A DNA stretch of 64,000 bases, taken from the NCBI GenBank assembly GCA_035772405.1, contig JAYKKM010000377.1:124001-188000 (forward strand), in the 5' to 3' direction. The notes under the pieces were generated by a model. That model saw only the letters and a program-made list of their open reading frames with translations. It made no database searches and was not told the DNA's origin. Position numbers and translations under genes: made by a program. Below, one piece after another: positions 24,101-39,100 of this stretch. This stretch comes from Chrysogorgia sp. JL179-B06 (taxonomy: Eukaryota; Cnidaria; Anthozoa; Scleralcyonacea; Chrysogorgiidae). Position 1 is the stretch's first letter. Each line of letters opens with the position of its first letter.

Positions 24101-27100
24101 CGTTCCTTAATTGAACAGGGGAAAGTGCCTTCCACTCTTCTTTAGTGCTGGCTTCGTAATACTTTTCCTTGTCTCCGTCAAAGGAACCCACATCGTCGAC
24201 AAAACTATTCTGGCCACGAATTTCGGTGTCTTCCGAGCCGACGACGCCGCCAGCAAACTTCTCAAGGACATCCTTATGGCCGAACAGACTTTTTCTTCGA
24301 ACTCTGAATGGTTTACTATACGGAGCTACGACTTCGTCTCCTCCCGCATCAAATGCTATAGTCTGCATCTTTATTTCACTCTTTCCTATATCGAGTCCTG
24401 GAAACGTAAATGCGTGCATACCACTGCGTGGCGTAGTAGCGGTCGCTGGTGACTGATTTGGCGTTTTTTCGATCGTTGCCTGCTTTGACATCATCGATGA
24501 CTGGCTTGGGGTTACCAGTTGCTGGTTCGAAATCCCTTTTGGTATTTGTGTTGGTGTCGGTGTTGATGTTGGTACTACATTGGGTGTTCTCTTTGGTGTT
24601 GTTGGTGTATTCTCTGCTGACGTCACTGAATTAGTTGCAGTGCGCATGTCTTGCGTTGCCAGTGGCCGATTTCGTTCCAGTTCTGGCAAATGTGGCGAGG
24701 GTTTGTCTGGCAAATGTGGCGAGGGTTTGTCCTCGTTTGAATCTTGAGAACTCTTTTTGTTTTCACTTGTGTTGTTCTCGTCTATTTGGTTAATGCGTTC
24801 CATTGGAATGTGTGCGCCGACAGTGGATTCAAGAAGTGTTGTCAGAGGTTGTTCTCTTTTCAAACTTGGTGCTCGTTTTCGTTGGTTTCCTTCCAACAAG
24901 CGAACAAATATGCTTTTCTTTCTTTTACTGGTCGAATCTGAATATCCCTGCAAAGAGATGGCCGACCAATGCTGTAATATCACAGTAAGACCATGGATAA
25001 TAAAAAGACTGGATAGGAAACTAGCTGACGTCAGCGTGAAAACCTAGTTGAAAATCGTGATATCACGTAGATGTCACGAGTATGCAGATTTTGCCGAGTT
25101 TCTCTTTGACTTCTCCATATTTTCGTATCCAGGTAGCTATATTGAGATTCCACAAATTTCGTCTCACAAACCTGCCTAAGCCACGACTAAGTGTTCGAGG
25201 TAATTGTTGTTCGTCTTTGTTTCCGCTGTTTTCTTTTTGTTGTGAAGAAACTAGCGTCGCAAAAACTACCGTTGTTTTAGTTGAAATTGCGACGCGTTTT
25301 TCACCGTCTAAAGTTGGAACTATTCGCCTAAAATGAGAATGGTAGTCGGATATTCCATCGTAAAGTGGCATTGTTATATTTTTTGGTAGTTTGAAAGGTT
25401 TCACGCGATCAACTGGTCAGCACGCTGGAAACGTTACACGTGATCTTAGTTTCCTATCCAGTCTTTCTACTATCGATCCATGGTAAGACATAGAAGTCAA
25501 CTAAAAAATCCGAGCTAAGATGCTTGTAGTCTGCATTACAATTATAAGTAATGCCATGACATGAGGAAAATTAGTGATTAAACGTCTCCGAAAGCCGAGA
25601 GAGGATTTGTGGACCTTCACACGGAGGCTTGAGGGGATATTTAATCACTAATTTCCCGACATATCAGGGCCACAAGCTTGTTACGTGCCATCCTCATTAA
25701 AGTGCGTATAACGTCAAAAACTTTTATTTGATCGTCAAATCCATTGTACTGAGGGGATTCGAACAAGGTATAACAAAGTTGTAACAGATAAGTATTTCCT
25801 GAGATATTGAAGTTTGAACATGCCAACATTCGATGATTTAAAATCATGGCCGGGAGAAAAGAGTCTGAGTCCGAAATTGAGCTTCTGACGTCGTAGCGGG
25901 AACACATCAGTTGCATTTATAAGAAAACAACTGTATAATCAAGTTGTTTATCTGGCTATTTTGAAGCACATGGGAAGGGGAAACAGTTTTTTTCAATGTA
26001 TAATTCTAGCGAGATGCTACGAGAACTAGAGGAAAGATCTCGTTGAATTCGGTTGAGAAATAGATGCGATCTCGAGTCATCACTGCAAACAAAAGTGTGT
26101 CGTTCATAATTGGCCCGTACAGCGGAGCTTGAATCTGACGCTCTAAAAACCAACTTACTAGTAAGAAACGGCTTATTTACGCTTTACAAAGTTTCATAAG
26201 TATTTGTTGTTTTGATATTTTTTTATTATAGAGAATTGATGTGACAAAAATATGGAAATATCCAAACACTCACAAAGCAGTACACTGCGTCACTATATAA
26301 AATATATGACATATATATTATGCCCGAATGACTCAGACTAGGCACAAAGTTGAGCCATCCATGTGTTCACCACTGTGTAGTAACTGAAGTACTGATTACT
26401 TGAATAAACTGACGATTTATACCGAGTAAATCACATGTGATCGCAGTGACTGTTTAATACTTCCACAGTCTGAAGTCTTGCCTACTGTTTACATCTGTCA
26501 CAGCACGTAGCTGAATATCATGTTTCACACAAAATTTTTGTATTCTGAGTTTATAGCACACGAAACAAGTAGAAAATAAATTATTACAAAGACAATATCA
26601 CAAAAATGTAAAACTGATATAAAGAAGGGAAGTCAAACAAGCCATTATTAGATATTATTATTGCCAGAATGATAAGTCAGTGTGCTGCTTCTATTGCTCT
26701 ATATAGTGCTCTTCAAAGAAGCGTTGGGTAACGACAGTGTAGCGAGAATTGTTTTATGAGCCATTTTTCAAATCATGCTAGTAATATGTTGTTCTATCGA
26801 GGAAATTGGCGTAACAACAAAGTATTCATTTGGAATATCTTGACTGTATTTTGAGGGACTAGGTGTCAGTGTGCAATGTACCTTTGCTCTCCTATCCGAT
26901 CTTTTTCCAAGTTTTCATTGACGAAATTCGTTAAGAATTGACTTCAGCTCTCGCGAAGGCTTTTTAGAATAAATAAAGTAAAATCTATCGATTTTCCCCT
27001 CCTCGCGCACCAAAAAAGCTCGTCAGAAGACAGTAGATAGCACAATTTCGCAGTTGTTTACCGATAAGTTTATTTTGCCGTGTTCCCGCTATGACGTAAA

Positions 27101-30100
27101 CGTCCACTTCGCACCCAGACCCTTTTCTCCCGGCCATGACTTTCAAAACGCGTTGTTCAAGGCAAGATATCTTTGGAAATACTTATCTGTTAAAGCTTAG
27201 TTATACCTTGTTCAAATCCTCTCAGTATGGCCAATTCATTAATCCAAAAAAAGTTTTTGACGTTATATGCACTTTAAATAAAGTTTCATTCATTCATATT
27301 ATGATATTACATGTAGTTTACCAATACCATAATTTGTATTGTTTGAAATTCTTTTGGGAATGAGAACATTGTGAATGGGTGGGACAGCTGTTCAAGTAAA
27401 ATAATCATAGATCATTTAAAGAGTGAGTGTCAACCATCGTGCATTGCGCGTTTGTGTTTATCGTTCCGTACGATAACGAAGTGTTTTGAAGTGTTTCGTT
27501 GCCAACGTGACGTGGTAAATACTGCGGAAATTCGCCGAGTCCTCTCAGAAAACCCTGTAGAGGCTTTCTTATTCATCCACAATCCAAATACGTCCACTCG
27601 ATACCCGCTTTTTTGTTTGACCTCGTCACTTGGTCTTCCACGCTTCGCTTCAGTCAAGGCTGACATAATTCGAAACGAAAGTCAAGAAAACGTCGAGTTT
27701 TGTGAAAAATTCAGAAATAATTAATTTCCAAGGTATGTCTTCTTTCAATTAAAAGACAAAATGAATAATTTTTATCACGGATTGTCAAGATATTTACGGA
27801 TGAGTTCACTAAGGAAATTTCGTACTTCAAAAAGTTGACACTTGACACTCACTCTTTAAGCATTTTCTTTAGACGTTCAAGAAGGGAATGGCGGAAAAGC
27901 TGTTCTCGTTAATTATATAGAAATCGATGATAATTAACTTGTGAAACAAAGCTCTTTGGATGTTCGCTCATGCATATTAATAAGGAAAAAATGATATTTT
28001 CCTATTTTGAGGGAAAATTAGCAAAAGCATTCATGCTTGCTGATGAATAATCTCCTTCACAGACGTCTTTATGGGAGTGAGTGACTTGGGAGGTAAGGGA
28101 GCCGTAATGAGGTCTGCGAAGGAAACTAGCTGATGAGGGAATGGGCTTGTTTCATCCCCACGTGACCCGGACGTCTCCATTACTGTGGTTTGGGCAAAAC
28201 GTATTCGCTTGCTCGACCTACATTCATTTACGTTTTGTTTTGCCTTCAAACCTCTTTCCACCAGAGGTTCCCAATGCGGTAGAGGGGGTAATGGTTGGAA
28301 ATGCGGTAGAGGGTAAACCATTACCCCCTATAACACATTGGAAGCCTCTGTGGAGGAGCGAGCCTTCAAACGCTAACCGACCGGGGTGAAACAAGCCCAT
28401 TTATGGATTAAATCTTCCCTTGAAAACAATAATAACGGAGATCATGGTATCACACGATTAAGTCGGGTTTTTTCCTCTTGAAAACAAAGGAACATTTTTA
28501 AAAACATCAAATTGCCGAAATAGTGATAATACTTATACATGTTAAGTTTACATGTTAAAACATGTCTGTTATACACGAAGCAACAAAGATGCTAAAATTA
28601 CTTTCAACCAAAACTGTAAAAAGAATCGCCATTTATTTTTAACTCTGTCTCTGCGCTAACTCACTTTTACGACAGCGAAATTATCAATTTTAGTTTGACT
28701 GGCTTGGAGTGTTCTTGCTTCGATTTGTCTAAATTCTTAGTTTCTTAGAGTGTTCTTGCTTCGATTTGTCTAAATTCTTAATTTTTGGATTTGTCTAAAT
28801 TTAGGTTTCTAAAACCCGCTCATGCAGGAACCAATAATATTGCAGAAAATCGCTTTAAGCTCGGTCAAGAGATAGAACCATATATATAGTGAATATAACA
28901 GCTAAAATGATATAGTGGATATAACAGCTAAAAGTATTGTTAACATTGTTAACTTTAACACAGATAAAATCAAATAACGTGCTGCCCAAACCTGCGCAGA
29001 ATCATCTTTTCTCGAGCGTAATTCATCGAAGAAATCTTGTCGAGAGTTTAACTGCTGTTCTATTTGAGGACCACTGGGATATACCTTTCTAGAGCGGTCT
29101 AATAAAAACACCATAAGTAAAATAACATATAAATATTAGTGACTTGCAGCTTGGTTATTTCAATTTAGTGAATTGTTTGCCACTCAAACTTAAACGCAAA
29201 CTGAGAAAAATGTTTCTGAGCCCCAGATCGAACCAGCAACCTTCATGACCGCCGGTTAGACGCTCTAACCACTGAGCTAGCAGAACTCAGATGGCCAGGG
29301 GCGCAACTAGAAAATTTCGAGGGCAGGGGTTGAACGCAAAAAAGGGCAAAGTTGCTCAAGTATTCTAAACAATTTGGGATACTAGATATCTTCGTTATGC
29401 ACTAGTCAATTGAAACCCCGGGACTATATTCAAACGACACTGAACTGTCCAAACATGTTTGGAATCTGAAGAAAGAGAGCAAAGACTTCAGCATTAAGTG
29501 GTCTATAATCAAACGAGTTGCGGCATATAAACCTGGGTCGAAAAGATGCAATTTGTGCCTGGAGGGGAAATTACTTTTAATGATGGCAAAGAAGAAACAT
29601 TTCCTAAACAAACGATCAGAATTTTTCTCGAAGTGCCAACATGTAACTAGACACCAACTCAACATAATGACATAGGTCATAGCCAGTATATTTAAAGAAT
29701 AGTGGAACACGATCTGTCAGTTGCCTGAGCGACAATACATTCAACCTAAATTCTATATAATATATATATATTTACGCGATTACAACGAGCTCTGGCCGGA
29801 GACTTGGGAGGCTGGAAACATGCAGGGAGGCGACTGGATGCATCGCACTCGGACCAGCTCTCGCCAGTCGATCGTAGTGAGACAGTTGGTGAGAGTTAAT
29901 GCGAATATACGAGAGTTGATGAGAGTAAACTGTCCGAAACGAGAGTGAGCATCGCAACTGTCACCTATTTGATCAGGGATTAAAGCATATTTTATTGTGC
30001 GACACAATACATGGAGTACACGGAGTGAGTAAAACTCGCGGTTGGCGCTCTTATGTACCATAGAGCTCGAAGAATAAATGACGGTTGAAAGGTTCAAATG

Positions 30101-33100
30101 TTGTTGACTATTCAATAAAGTCAATAGACTTTACCATTATGACTACCAGAATCCTTTTCGGTATATCTTTTTGTGATGTTAAGTCGAGCAATTATTTTCC
30201 GTCTCCCAGAGGGAGTTTAACATTAACATAACAAAGGAAAGATCGCAAGGAATTATGGTAGTAGTACTAATAGTAGATTCGTACGTCATAATGGGTAAGG
30301 TCTATTATTGGCCGCAAAAGACCAACCGTCATACCAATTAAAGGACATTGGCAACAAAAATTAAGTTTGTCTAATATGAAAGAACTCGTAAAATCATAGA
30401 GTAACACCTTTTACAACTTTTCCGTATTTTACTTCGTTTTTGAAATATTTCAGTTTGTTTGATATGTAAATGAGATGGCCTGTGACGTCAGGTGCTGGGT
30501 AGAGAATTTTCACTCATTAAAATATTAGTTCCATCTTCAAGTTTGTTCCACAAATTTACTTGAAAATGTGCGTACAATAACTCCTCATGATAATAAACGT
30601 TGTAAACTTAGCAATCACTGAGATGTAAGACTTTTTTTAATGAGTGAAAATTCCCTACCAGCACATGACGTTAGAGACCATCTCATGTACATATCAAACA
30701 AACTGATATATTTCAAAAACGAAGTAAAATTCGGAAAAGTTGTAAAAGGTGTTACTATATCATTTTACGAGTTCTTTCATAATAGACAAACTTAATTTTT
30801 GTTGCCAATGTCCCTTAACAGTCAATAGTAACAGTCAACATTTAAGCTTTTTATTATGTTAAAGTTTAACGACAATGCTTCCACGGATGTAATAAGAATA
30901 AAAAAGTTTTACTCACTTCTGGTATCCCATAATACAAATATATTGAATATATTGAGAATATATTGCGTATATTGAAAATCCCACTCATGCGTATATTGAG
31001 ATTCTCAAAGATCAACAAATAATTTTCCAACGCTAGGTGATAAATCAGACATAGTTTGATGCTACTCTGGCTTTACGTTTTTGAACGTAACTTTAAAAGT
31101 TACTGTCCATGACCGAACGTTTCGACACTCCAATCTGGTGTCTTCATCAGGGGTGATCGTTGTAAAGATAGGATCCCTATTTATACCCTCATAGAACCGA
31201 TGATGACGTTATCTATTAACAAGATGCAAATAAGCTTCTGATAATAAACCACCGTCATCGCGCGATTTAATGAGGCGTGGACCAAGCCTCCAGACAACGT
31301 CTCTGATGCTACCGCGAATTAGTGGTAATAATTTTGGAATTTTCATTCATATTACCAGAAGCTTATTTGCATCTTGTTATGTGAATCAAGCATTGAATCA
31401 TTAGATAGTCATAGTTCCTCAAACAATGTGAGTAGCGATTTTTTTCACTAGCCTTAACTCCATTCCAAACGAAAGAGGTTTTAAAATGGCTTTTCTTAAC
31501 ATTGTTAGTCTGCCCAAAAAAATTGATGAAATAAGGTATTCAATGTCAAACAAATTCATTGATCTTATTGCTTTCAATGAGACACGCCTCGATTTGAGTA
31601 TAACTGATAATTTGATTCACCTTAACGATTATGATATAATTAGAAATGATAGATCAAGAAATGGGGGTGGAGTTTGTATCTACTTGCGTAGCTCCATCAA
31701 CTACATTATAAGACAGGATCTGATTCCCTCTGAACTAGAGGCTGTTTGTGTAGAAATTATTAAGCCACATAGCAAACCATTTCTTGTTACAACAGTTTAT
31801 AGACCACCAAATGCATCATCTGAATTCTTTGATCATTTTGAAAAATTAATCAAAGCTATTGATGATGAAAATAAAGAAATTTATATTCTGGGTGATCTAA
31901 ACTGTGATATGCTTAAAACAGATAAAGATTCCAATGTTCCAACAAAGAAAATAAAGTCGTTGTATGAGTTGTATCAATTATCACAATTGATCAATGAAGC
32001 TACTCGAGTAACTATGACAACCTCCAGTCTCATCGATCATATAGTTACTAATACACCAGAGAAAATTTCTGATTATGGTGTTATCCATACCGGAATAAGC
32101 GACCATAGTTTAGTGTTTGCAATAAGGAAAATTTCTGTTATCAAAAAACAAGAAAACAAAGTTGAGATTAGAAATATGAAAAAATTTGATCATCAAAACT
32201 TTATTGAGGATCTGATGCGACAACCCTGGGAAAATGTGTATTTCTTCGCTGAAGATCCAAACGCTATGTGGGAAATTTGGAAGAAATTATTCTTAGAGGT
32301 CTTAGATAAACATGCACCACTTCAACACAAAAAGATTAGAACAAAAAAAGTTCCTTGGATTACAAGTGCTATAAAGGAACTTATAAACACAAGGGACAGA
32401 CTAAAAAGAAAAGCCATTATTACAAACCTAGAAATAGACTGGTTAAATTATAAAACAACAAGAAATAAAGTCAATATACAGCTAAGAAATGCTAAAAAAG
32501 ATTATTACTCCACGAAAATTGCTGGTCAAAAATGCAATCCTAAAGAGGCGTGGAAAACTATAAACAATGTATTAGGTAGACAAAGCAAACCAACAGTGGT
32601 AAATGAGTTAAAACTAGGTGAAAATAGCTTGACAAATGCCAAAGATATTGCAGAGGGCTTTAATGATTATTTTTCAAATATTGGCCCTAATCTAGCTAGC
32701 AAAATTGATACTTCAAATTTCAACTTTGAAACATATGTCGAGAATGCTAAATCAGAATTCACTGCATTCCAGCTGGTCACCGTCAGGAATGTCTACCATA
32801 TGTTACATGGTCTTTCTAGCAATAAAGCCACAGGTGTTGATAAGATTTCTTGTAAAATTATTAAATTAGCTGCACCTGCAATATCAGATTCATTGACATA
32901 CATTTTCAATCAGGCAATTACTTTATCCTTTTTCCCTGATGAATGGAAAACGGCTAGAGTAATACCTCTCTATAAAAATGGTCAACGAAACGTGCCAGGA
33001 AATTACAGACCAATTTCAGTTTTGCCAGCCATTAGCAAAATTATGGAACGAATTCTGTATGATCAACTATACAATTATTTAACCAAATTTGGACTTCTAA

Positions 33101-36100
33101 GTGATTGTCAATTTGGTTTTCGAAAATTTCACTCTACAGCTACAGCATTACTGGACTGTACAAATGACTGGTATATGAATTTAGACCGGAAAATGTTTAA
33201 CTTAGTAGTCTTAATTGACATGAAAAAAGCATTTGATACTGTTGATCATCAAATTCTATTGAGAAAACTAGAGCTCTATGGAGTAAAAGGGCAAGCTCTA
33301 TCTTTTCTCAAATCTTATCTCTCAAATAGAAGCCAGAAATGCCAAATACAAGGATCTATTTCATCAGAGAAATTGATCAAATGTGGCGTACCACAAGGCT
33401 CTATTTTAGGGCCACTATTTTTTCTATTATATATTAATGATTTGCCTCAATGCCTATATAAAACAAAACCTAGGTTGTTTGCTGATGACACCAACCTAAC
33501 TGCTTCTGGAGACTCTATTACTGATCTTGAAGCCGCAGTGAATTCTGATTTGGAAAGTCTTAGAAAATGGTTAATCGCCAATAAACTTAGCCTAAATGTA
33601 GCTAAGACTGAGTTTATGTTAATTGGTTCAAAACAACTCATTAAAAGTATTTCAAATTTGCAACTAAATGTTAAAATTGAAAACGAATCAGTTAAACAAG
33701 TTTATGAATCCAAAACTCTTGGAGTGACAATTGACCAGCATTTATCTTGGAAGAGTAACACTGAGAATATTTGCAAGAAAATAACATCCGGAATCTCGGC
33801 TCTTCGACGTCTAAAAGAAGTTGCTGATAAGCAAACACTTCTTTCTGTTTATAATGCAATTGTTCGCCCATACTTCGATTACTGCTGTGAAGTATGGGAT
33901 GTGTTCGGTGAAACACAATCAAAAAGACTCCAAAAACTCCAAAATAGAGCTGCTCGAATTATCATGAATATGAGCAATGACACAGATCACTCTGTTGCTT
34001 TGCAAGCATTGGGCTGGAAGCCACTTAAAACAGAAAGGAAGAAAGCTAAAGCAAAAATCATGTACAAATTATTAAATAAAATGGGTCCTAAGTCACTCAC
34101 TAATCTTTTCACATATAAAGGTGAGATGACAAGCTACAAACTTCGGAACATTTCAAGTAGTCTTTGTTTACCGCAACCGCGTACTAATAATATGAAAAAA
34201 AGTTTTATGTACGATGGAGCATACCTTTGGAATTCTATTCCAAAAGAAATTAGAGAAAGCAAATCCCTTTCTTCCTTTCGAAAGAAAATCGCTACTCACA
34301 TTGATAACTAATGCAATTATAGATGTACCTGTAAATAGATTACTATACTAGTTAATTAAGTTAGTTCATTTAATACTATATATCTTATATACTTTGTAAA
34401 TAACTTTTAAATTCTATATCTATATATACTCCTTTTGTACACGCCCCTCGTGGAAATCAGCTTCGGTTGACGGGGTCAGCGTGTTTAAATAAAGTTTTTC
34501 TATCTATCTATCTATAGATAACGTCATCATCGGTTCTATGAGGGTATAAATAGGGATCCTATAACTTTACAACGATCACCCCTGACAAAGACACTAGATT
34601 GGAGTATCGAAACGTTGGGTCATAAATAGTAACTTTTAAAGTTACGTTCAAAAAACCTTTTAAAGCCACAGTAGCGTCAAACTATGTCTGATTCTCAAAG
34701 ATATTAACAAACGCTGCAAACGAACTAAATAAAGATTGATGTGCATTTACCGTCTCCACCCATGTCACAGCGGTTCTCTAGTAAATCTCCAATATCATCA
34801 CCAAGCTGATTTAACTAAAAAATAAACGAAAAAAGTAAGTCCAAATAAAAAGGTTGAATAAATATACTCGGGAAATATACTCGGTTTTAATAATATTTTA
34901 TTTTATATTTTGGTTTTAATAATAATGGCAGTTGGCTGCATCTTGTTGTACCTTGATGAAAAATATTACACGATAGTTGCAACTCGTTTACGGACTTGTT
35001 GCCAAATTGTATTGAGAAAATTTTACAAGGATTTGAATTTAATATTATATTTCTCGGTCGTTATTTTATTAATCAAATACCAAGATACTACGATCCAAAC
35101 ACGCGGGATGTTGCGAGACTTTCGAAAAGCTAAAAAACACTCGCCTACACGTAGTCGGCTCCTGTTTTCTACGCTTTGCGAAATGCTACCATATAGGCAA
35201 TATTCACTACCATTTAGGTATATATTATAGTCATCTAAAGGTACAATACCATTGCTCTCCAACTGTCTATACATTCATTCTCTCCTGCTTTATCATCTGT
35301 CATGGCTATGCATTCCTTGATATTATCAACCATACGTACTCGTGCATCAATGCCATTGTCCACGTCAGAACTCGCTTTACCTCGCGTTAATAAATTAAAC
35401 TCCTCAAAATCACAATCCGTTTGAATCATCTAAAATGCGAAAAGGTGTAAACTTCCGAAATAAAGACTGCATAGATACTATCTTAGAATTTTTTATTTTT
35501 TATTGTATATGGCAAAATATTTGAGTAGTCCACGAGTGGCTGTGTTGAATGACAACGTTGATTTAAAGCACAATCTAAAGCGACAGGCTGGGGCGACACC
35601 AGTTTTTCAAACAAAAATTACACAGCAAAAAAGTTCACATGATGGGTTGTGTGTTTCTTTTTCCGTTAAAGTGCCCCTAACCTCTAAAATTTTGTATTGT
35701 CTTATTTGGAAGAACTTTTAAAATGATAAAGTAACTTCTTTTGAAGATTTTCGTTTCTTCGCTTTCTTTTTGAGATATATCAGTTTGTTTGATGCAAATG
35801 TCCGGAATTTACGTCACACATGCATAATGACTTCTTGGAGAAATTTTTGTATTTATTTCATTCTCGAACGAAATCCTTTAAAATCGAGAAGTTTGGTGTT
35901 GTGGGAGAAACACGCACACGTGTTATTCACACTTTAGTGTTTTTATTTGATGAACGCAAAGATATATAACGTTCTCCGATAACTCATTGTGCATGTGTGA
36001 CGTAAATTCCGTACATTTGCATATCAAACAAATTGAAATATTTCAATATTCACAAATGTTAATAATATGACGATATCTGCTCTTGATATCTGACGTTTTC

Positions 36101-39100
36101 ATTCTTGTATTTTATGCTTCTGAACGCCGCCATTTTAGAGTTTGCTCGAGGTACAACGGAGATATATTTTCGATGTCAATTAGTGCAAGGAACAAAAGAC
36201 AAGCACTCAATGACGTCGTCAACATTGAAAAGGAAACCGCCGCTGTACATCAACGCTGCTAAGCAATGTTAGTTCGTGAATTGAGGTTAAATCCAACCAC
36301 GTTCTAGGCTCTAACGTTAACCAAATTTACACTAACTAACCCGCGTTCGCCCCAGGTTGACCCTAACCCGGGGTTTGCCCACATTGCGCTTCTCGCATTA
36401 AAATGTGGTTTTCTACCACGTGACTTTTTCGCGGGGAATTTTTCGCAAGTGCGATAGTCAAAACGGCATATCCTTCGTGTACGACATACACAATGGACAC
36501 AGACTACGTCATAGACCATCAAGATTATTTTCTCGGGATTCAGAAGCTTTACAAGAACAAAAATCCTAACCATAACCCAAATAAAAACTCTAGTCCTAAC
36601 CCTGAAATAAAGGAATACTAACCCTACTTTTAAACTAAATATTTCAATGATGTAATATTCTGTGTGTGGAACACGAAGTAGCGCGTACCCGTCAAAACTA
36701 ACCCGGGTCGACTGTAGTTGCATTTACACTGTCACTAACCTTATCCGGGTTCGATCAAGGACGAACCCACCACCGAAGCTGGGTCAGTGTAATCCGGGGC
36801 AAACGCTGGGCGTAGTGTAAGGCTGCGTTGACACTACTGTAGAGCAAAAGTGACCGGATTCACATTGTTTTGCATCCTCATGGGAGTAAAAAAACAATAC
36901 GAATCCGATTACTTTTGCTCTAGTGTAAACGCAGCCTAAATCGGTTTGTTGTTGTGAAAACGTAAAAAATCCCGCATGTTTATATCAGAGTATATATATA
37001 TATATATATATAGAATAATACATGATGTGCGGAAATATGAACTTTATTTCGAATGTTGAACAGGATATCTCACGAGTATAACGAAACGAACGAGTGAGAC
37101 ACCAAGTTCAACACGAAAAATACTCCCATAGTCCAATTTCCCAACAAACATTACCGCATTGAATCATGGATAATAGAAAGACTGGATGGGAAACTAGCTG
37201 ACGCCAGCAAACTAACCTTGTTGAAATTCGTGATGTCACGAAGATGTCACGAGTACGCAGATTTTGCTGAATTTCTCTGCGACTTCTCCATATTTTCGTA
37301 TTCAGGTAGCTATATCGAGACTCCAAAAAGTCTCATCATCTCACAAACCTGCCTAAGCCACGACTACTAAGTGTTCGAGGGAAATGTTGTTCATCTTTAT
37401 TTCAGCTGTTTCAACTGGCATCGCAAAAACTACCGTTGTTTTAGTTGAAATTTGCGACGCGTTTTTCACCGTCTAAAGTTGGAGCTTTTCGCCTAAAATG
37501 AGTAATGGTAGTCGGATATTCGTAAAGTGGCATTGTTATATTTTACTATCATTTTTAGCTGTATTATTGCTAAAAGTTGCGATTTATGGAGATTTTATGA
37601 CGTCACGATTATCAACTGGTGCCTTAACCAATCAGCACGCTGGGAATGTCACACGTGATCTTAGTTTCCTATCCAGTCTTTCTACTATCCATGAATGAAT
37701 CACGACAATAATTCACATATGTTTGATTATCGAATTTGTCAGTAATTAACATATAAAACACTGCTTTTTATAATAAATAAACATACAAACCATTTTATAC
37801 TTCTTTGATTTAAAACACTTTCTGAAAAGCATCAATCTAGTTACATTACCACTGTTTAAAGGGATATGGTAATACAAATTATTTTTGTCTTTCTGGCCAT
37901 ACGAGGGTAATCCAAGTGAAAAAACTACTCTGCTGCGAAACGTCATCACTAATTTCCACAAATAAAAATCTTGTTATTCGCCATCTTCTTTTAATACCTT
38001 GCCTAATTAACATGACGTCACAAGCATGGTAAACATGATGAAACTTACCTTTCTGGTACCTGAATTTCTGTGGTATACTTTTATACTTTATTGTGGTTCA
38101 ATTGAGAAAGAAAAACATCCACAAAAATCAAGTTTTAGACCTATATACGTGAAATAATGAGTGACTAAAGTTATCCAAGATGGCGGATCACGGTGGAAAA
38201 CACTAGGAATGTCTTTTCTCGAAATTAGTGATGTTGTTTTGCACAAGAGTCGTTTTGTTTACTTGGATTACCCTGTGAAGGCAATTTGCTAATCAGAAAG
38301 GCAAAAATAATTTTTATTGCCATATCCCTTTAACTTTGTTTTCGAAAACTCACCTTGTTTTCTAGCTTAATATACCTCGCTGCAGTTGATCTCGTGTCCG
38401 TATCCGTGAATTGATCCTGATCTTCGTCTTCTTTTTCATGAGAAAATTCTCCATCTAGTTTTTCGTCTTCTGCATAAGATACTTGCTGTTCTTGTTCACC
38501 ACCAACACCCTCTTCAACTCCATCACTTATTTGTTGTTCTGTAATAACGAATGACTTCGTGCTTGGGAATAAGTCAGTCTCATCTGGTTCGCTTTCATCT
38601 TCAGTTTGCAACGATAGTAATTGAATCGTTGAACTATCTTCAGTCAATTGATTATCAATCAATGCTTCGCTGCTTCTCCCTTCCAATTCCATTTTCGATA
38701 AAGTACGAATGTGTTGCTTATTTTTTCCCTTTTCTTTCTTTATTGCAGGTAAGGTCTGCATGGCTACGTCTACATAACTGGTCAGAGTTTGTCCAGCTGA
38801 CGCAAACTTTATTTTCATTCTTGCCAACTCCTGTAAAATATTTTGTTTTATAAATATTTTACTTTTTAATTCGCTCTAATAAACATTAACACCTATTTAT
38901 ATCAAATAGCATTGGCAATTTTTGAAAAATACTGTGAATTACAGAAACAATTATAGCATTCTCATTCAATCTGTCAGGTTGATCGTTAATGTTAATATGT
39001 ATTTTGCATTTTGATACAGATATTATTATTTTAATACAGATATAGCCTACAGATATTTTCCAGTGTCTCTGGACAAACGGATATTGCGATATACATGGTG

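Noticed and set aside
25063..25404. Minus-strand 113-codon frame with LPRTLSRGLGRFVRRNLWN
   Set aside because: It lies wholly inside the TIR element 24992-25482 and the same sequence recurs in the copy at 37165-37693, so it belongs to the repeat.
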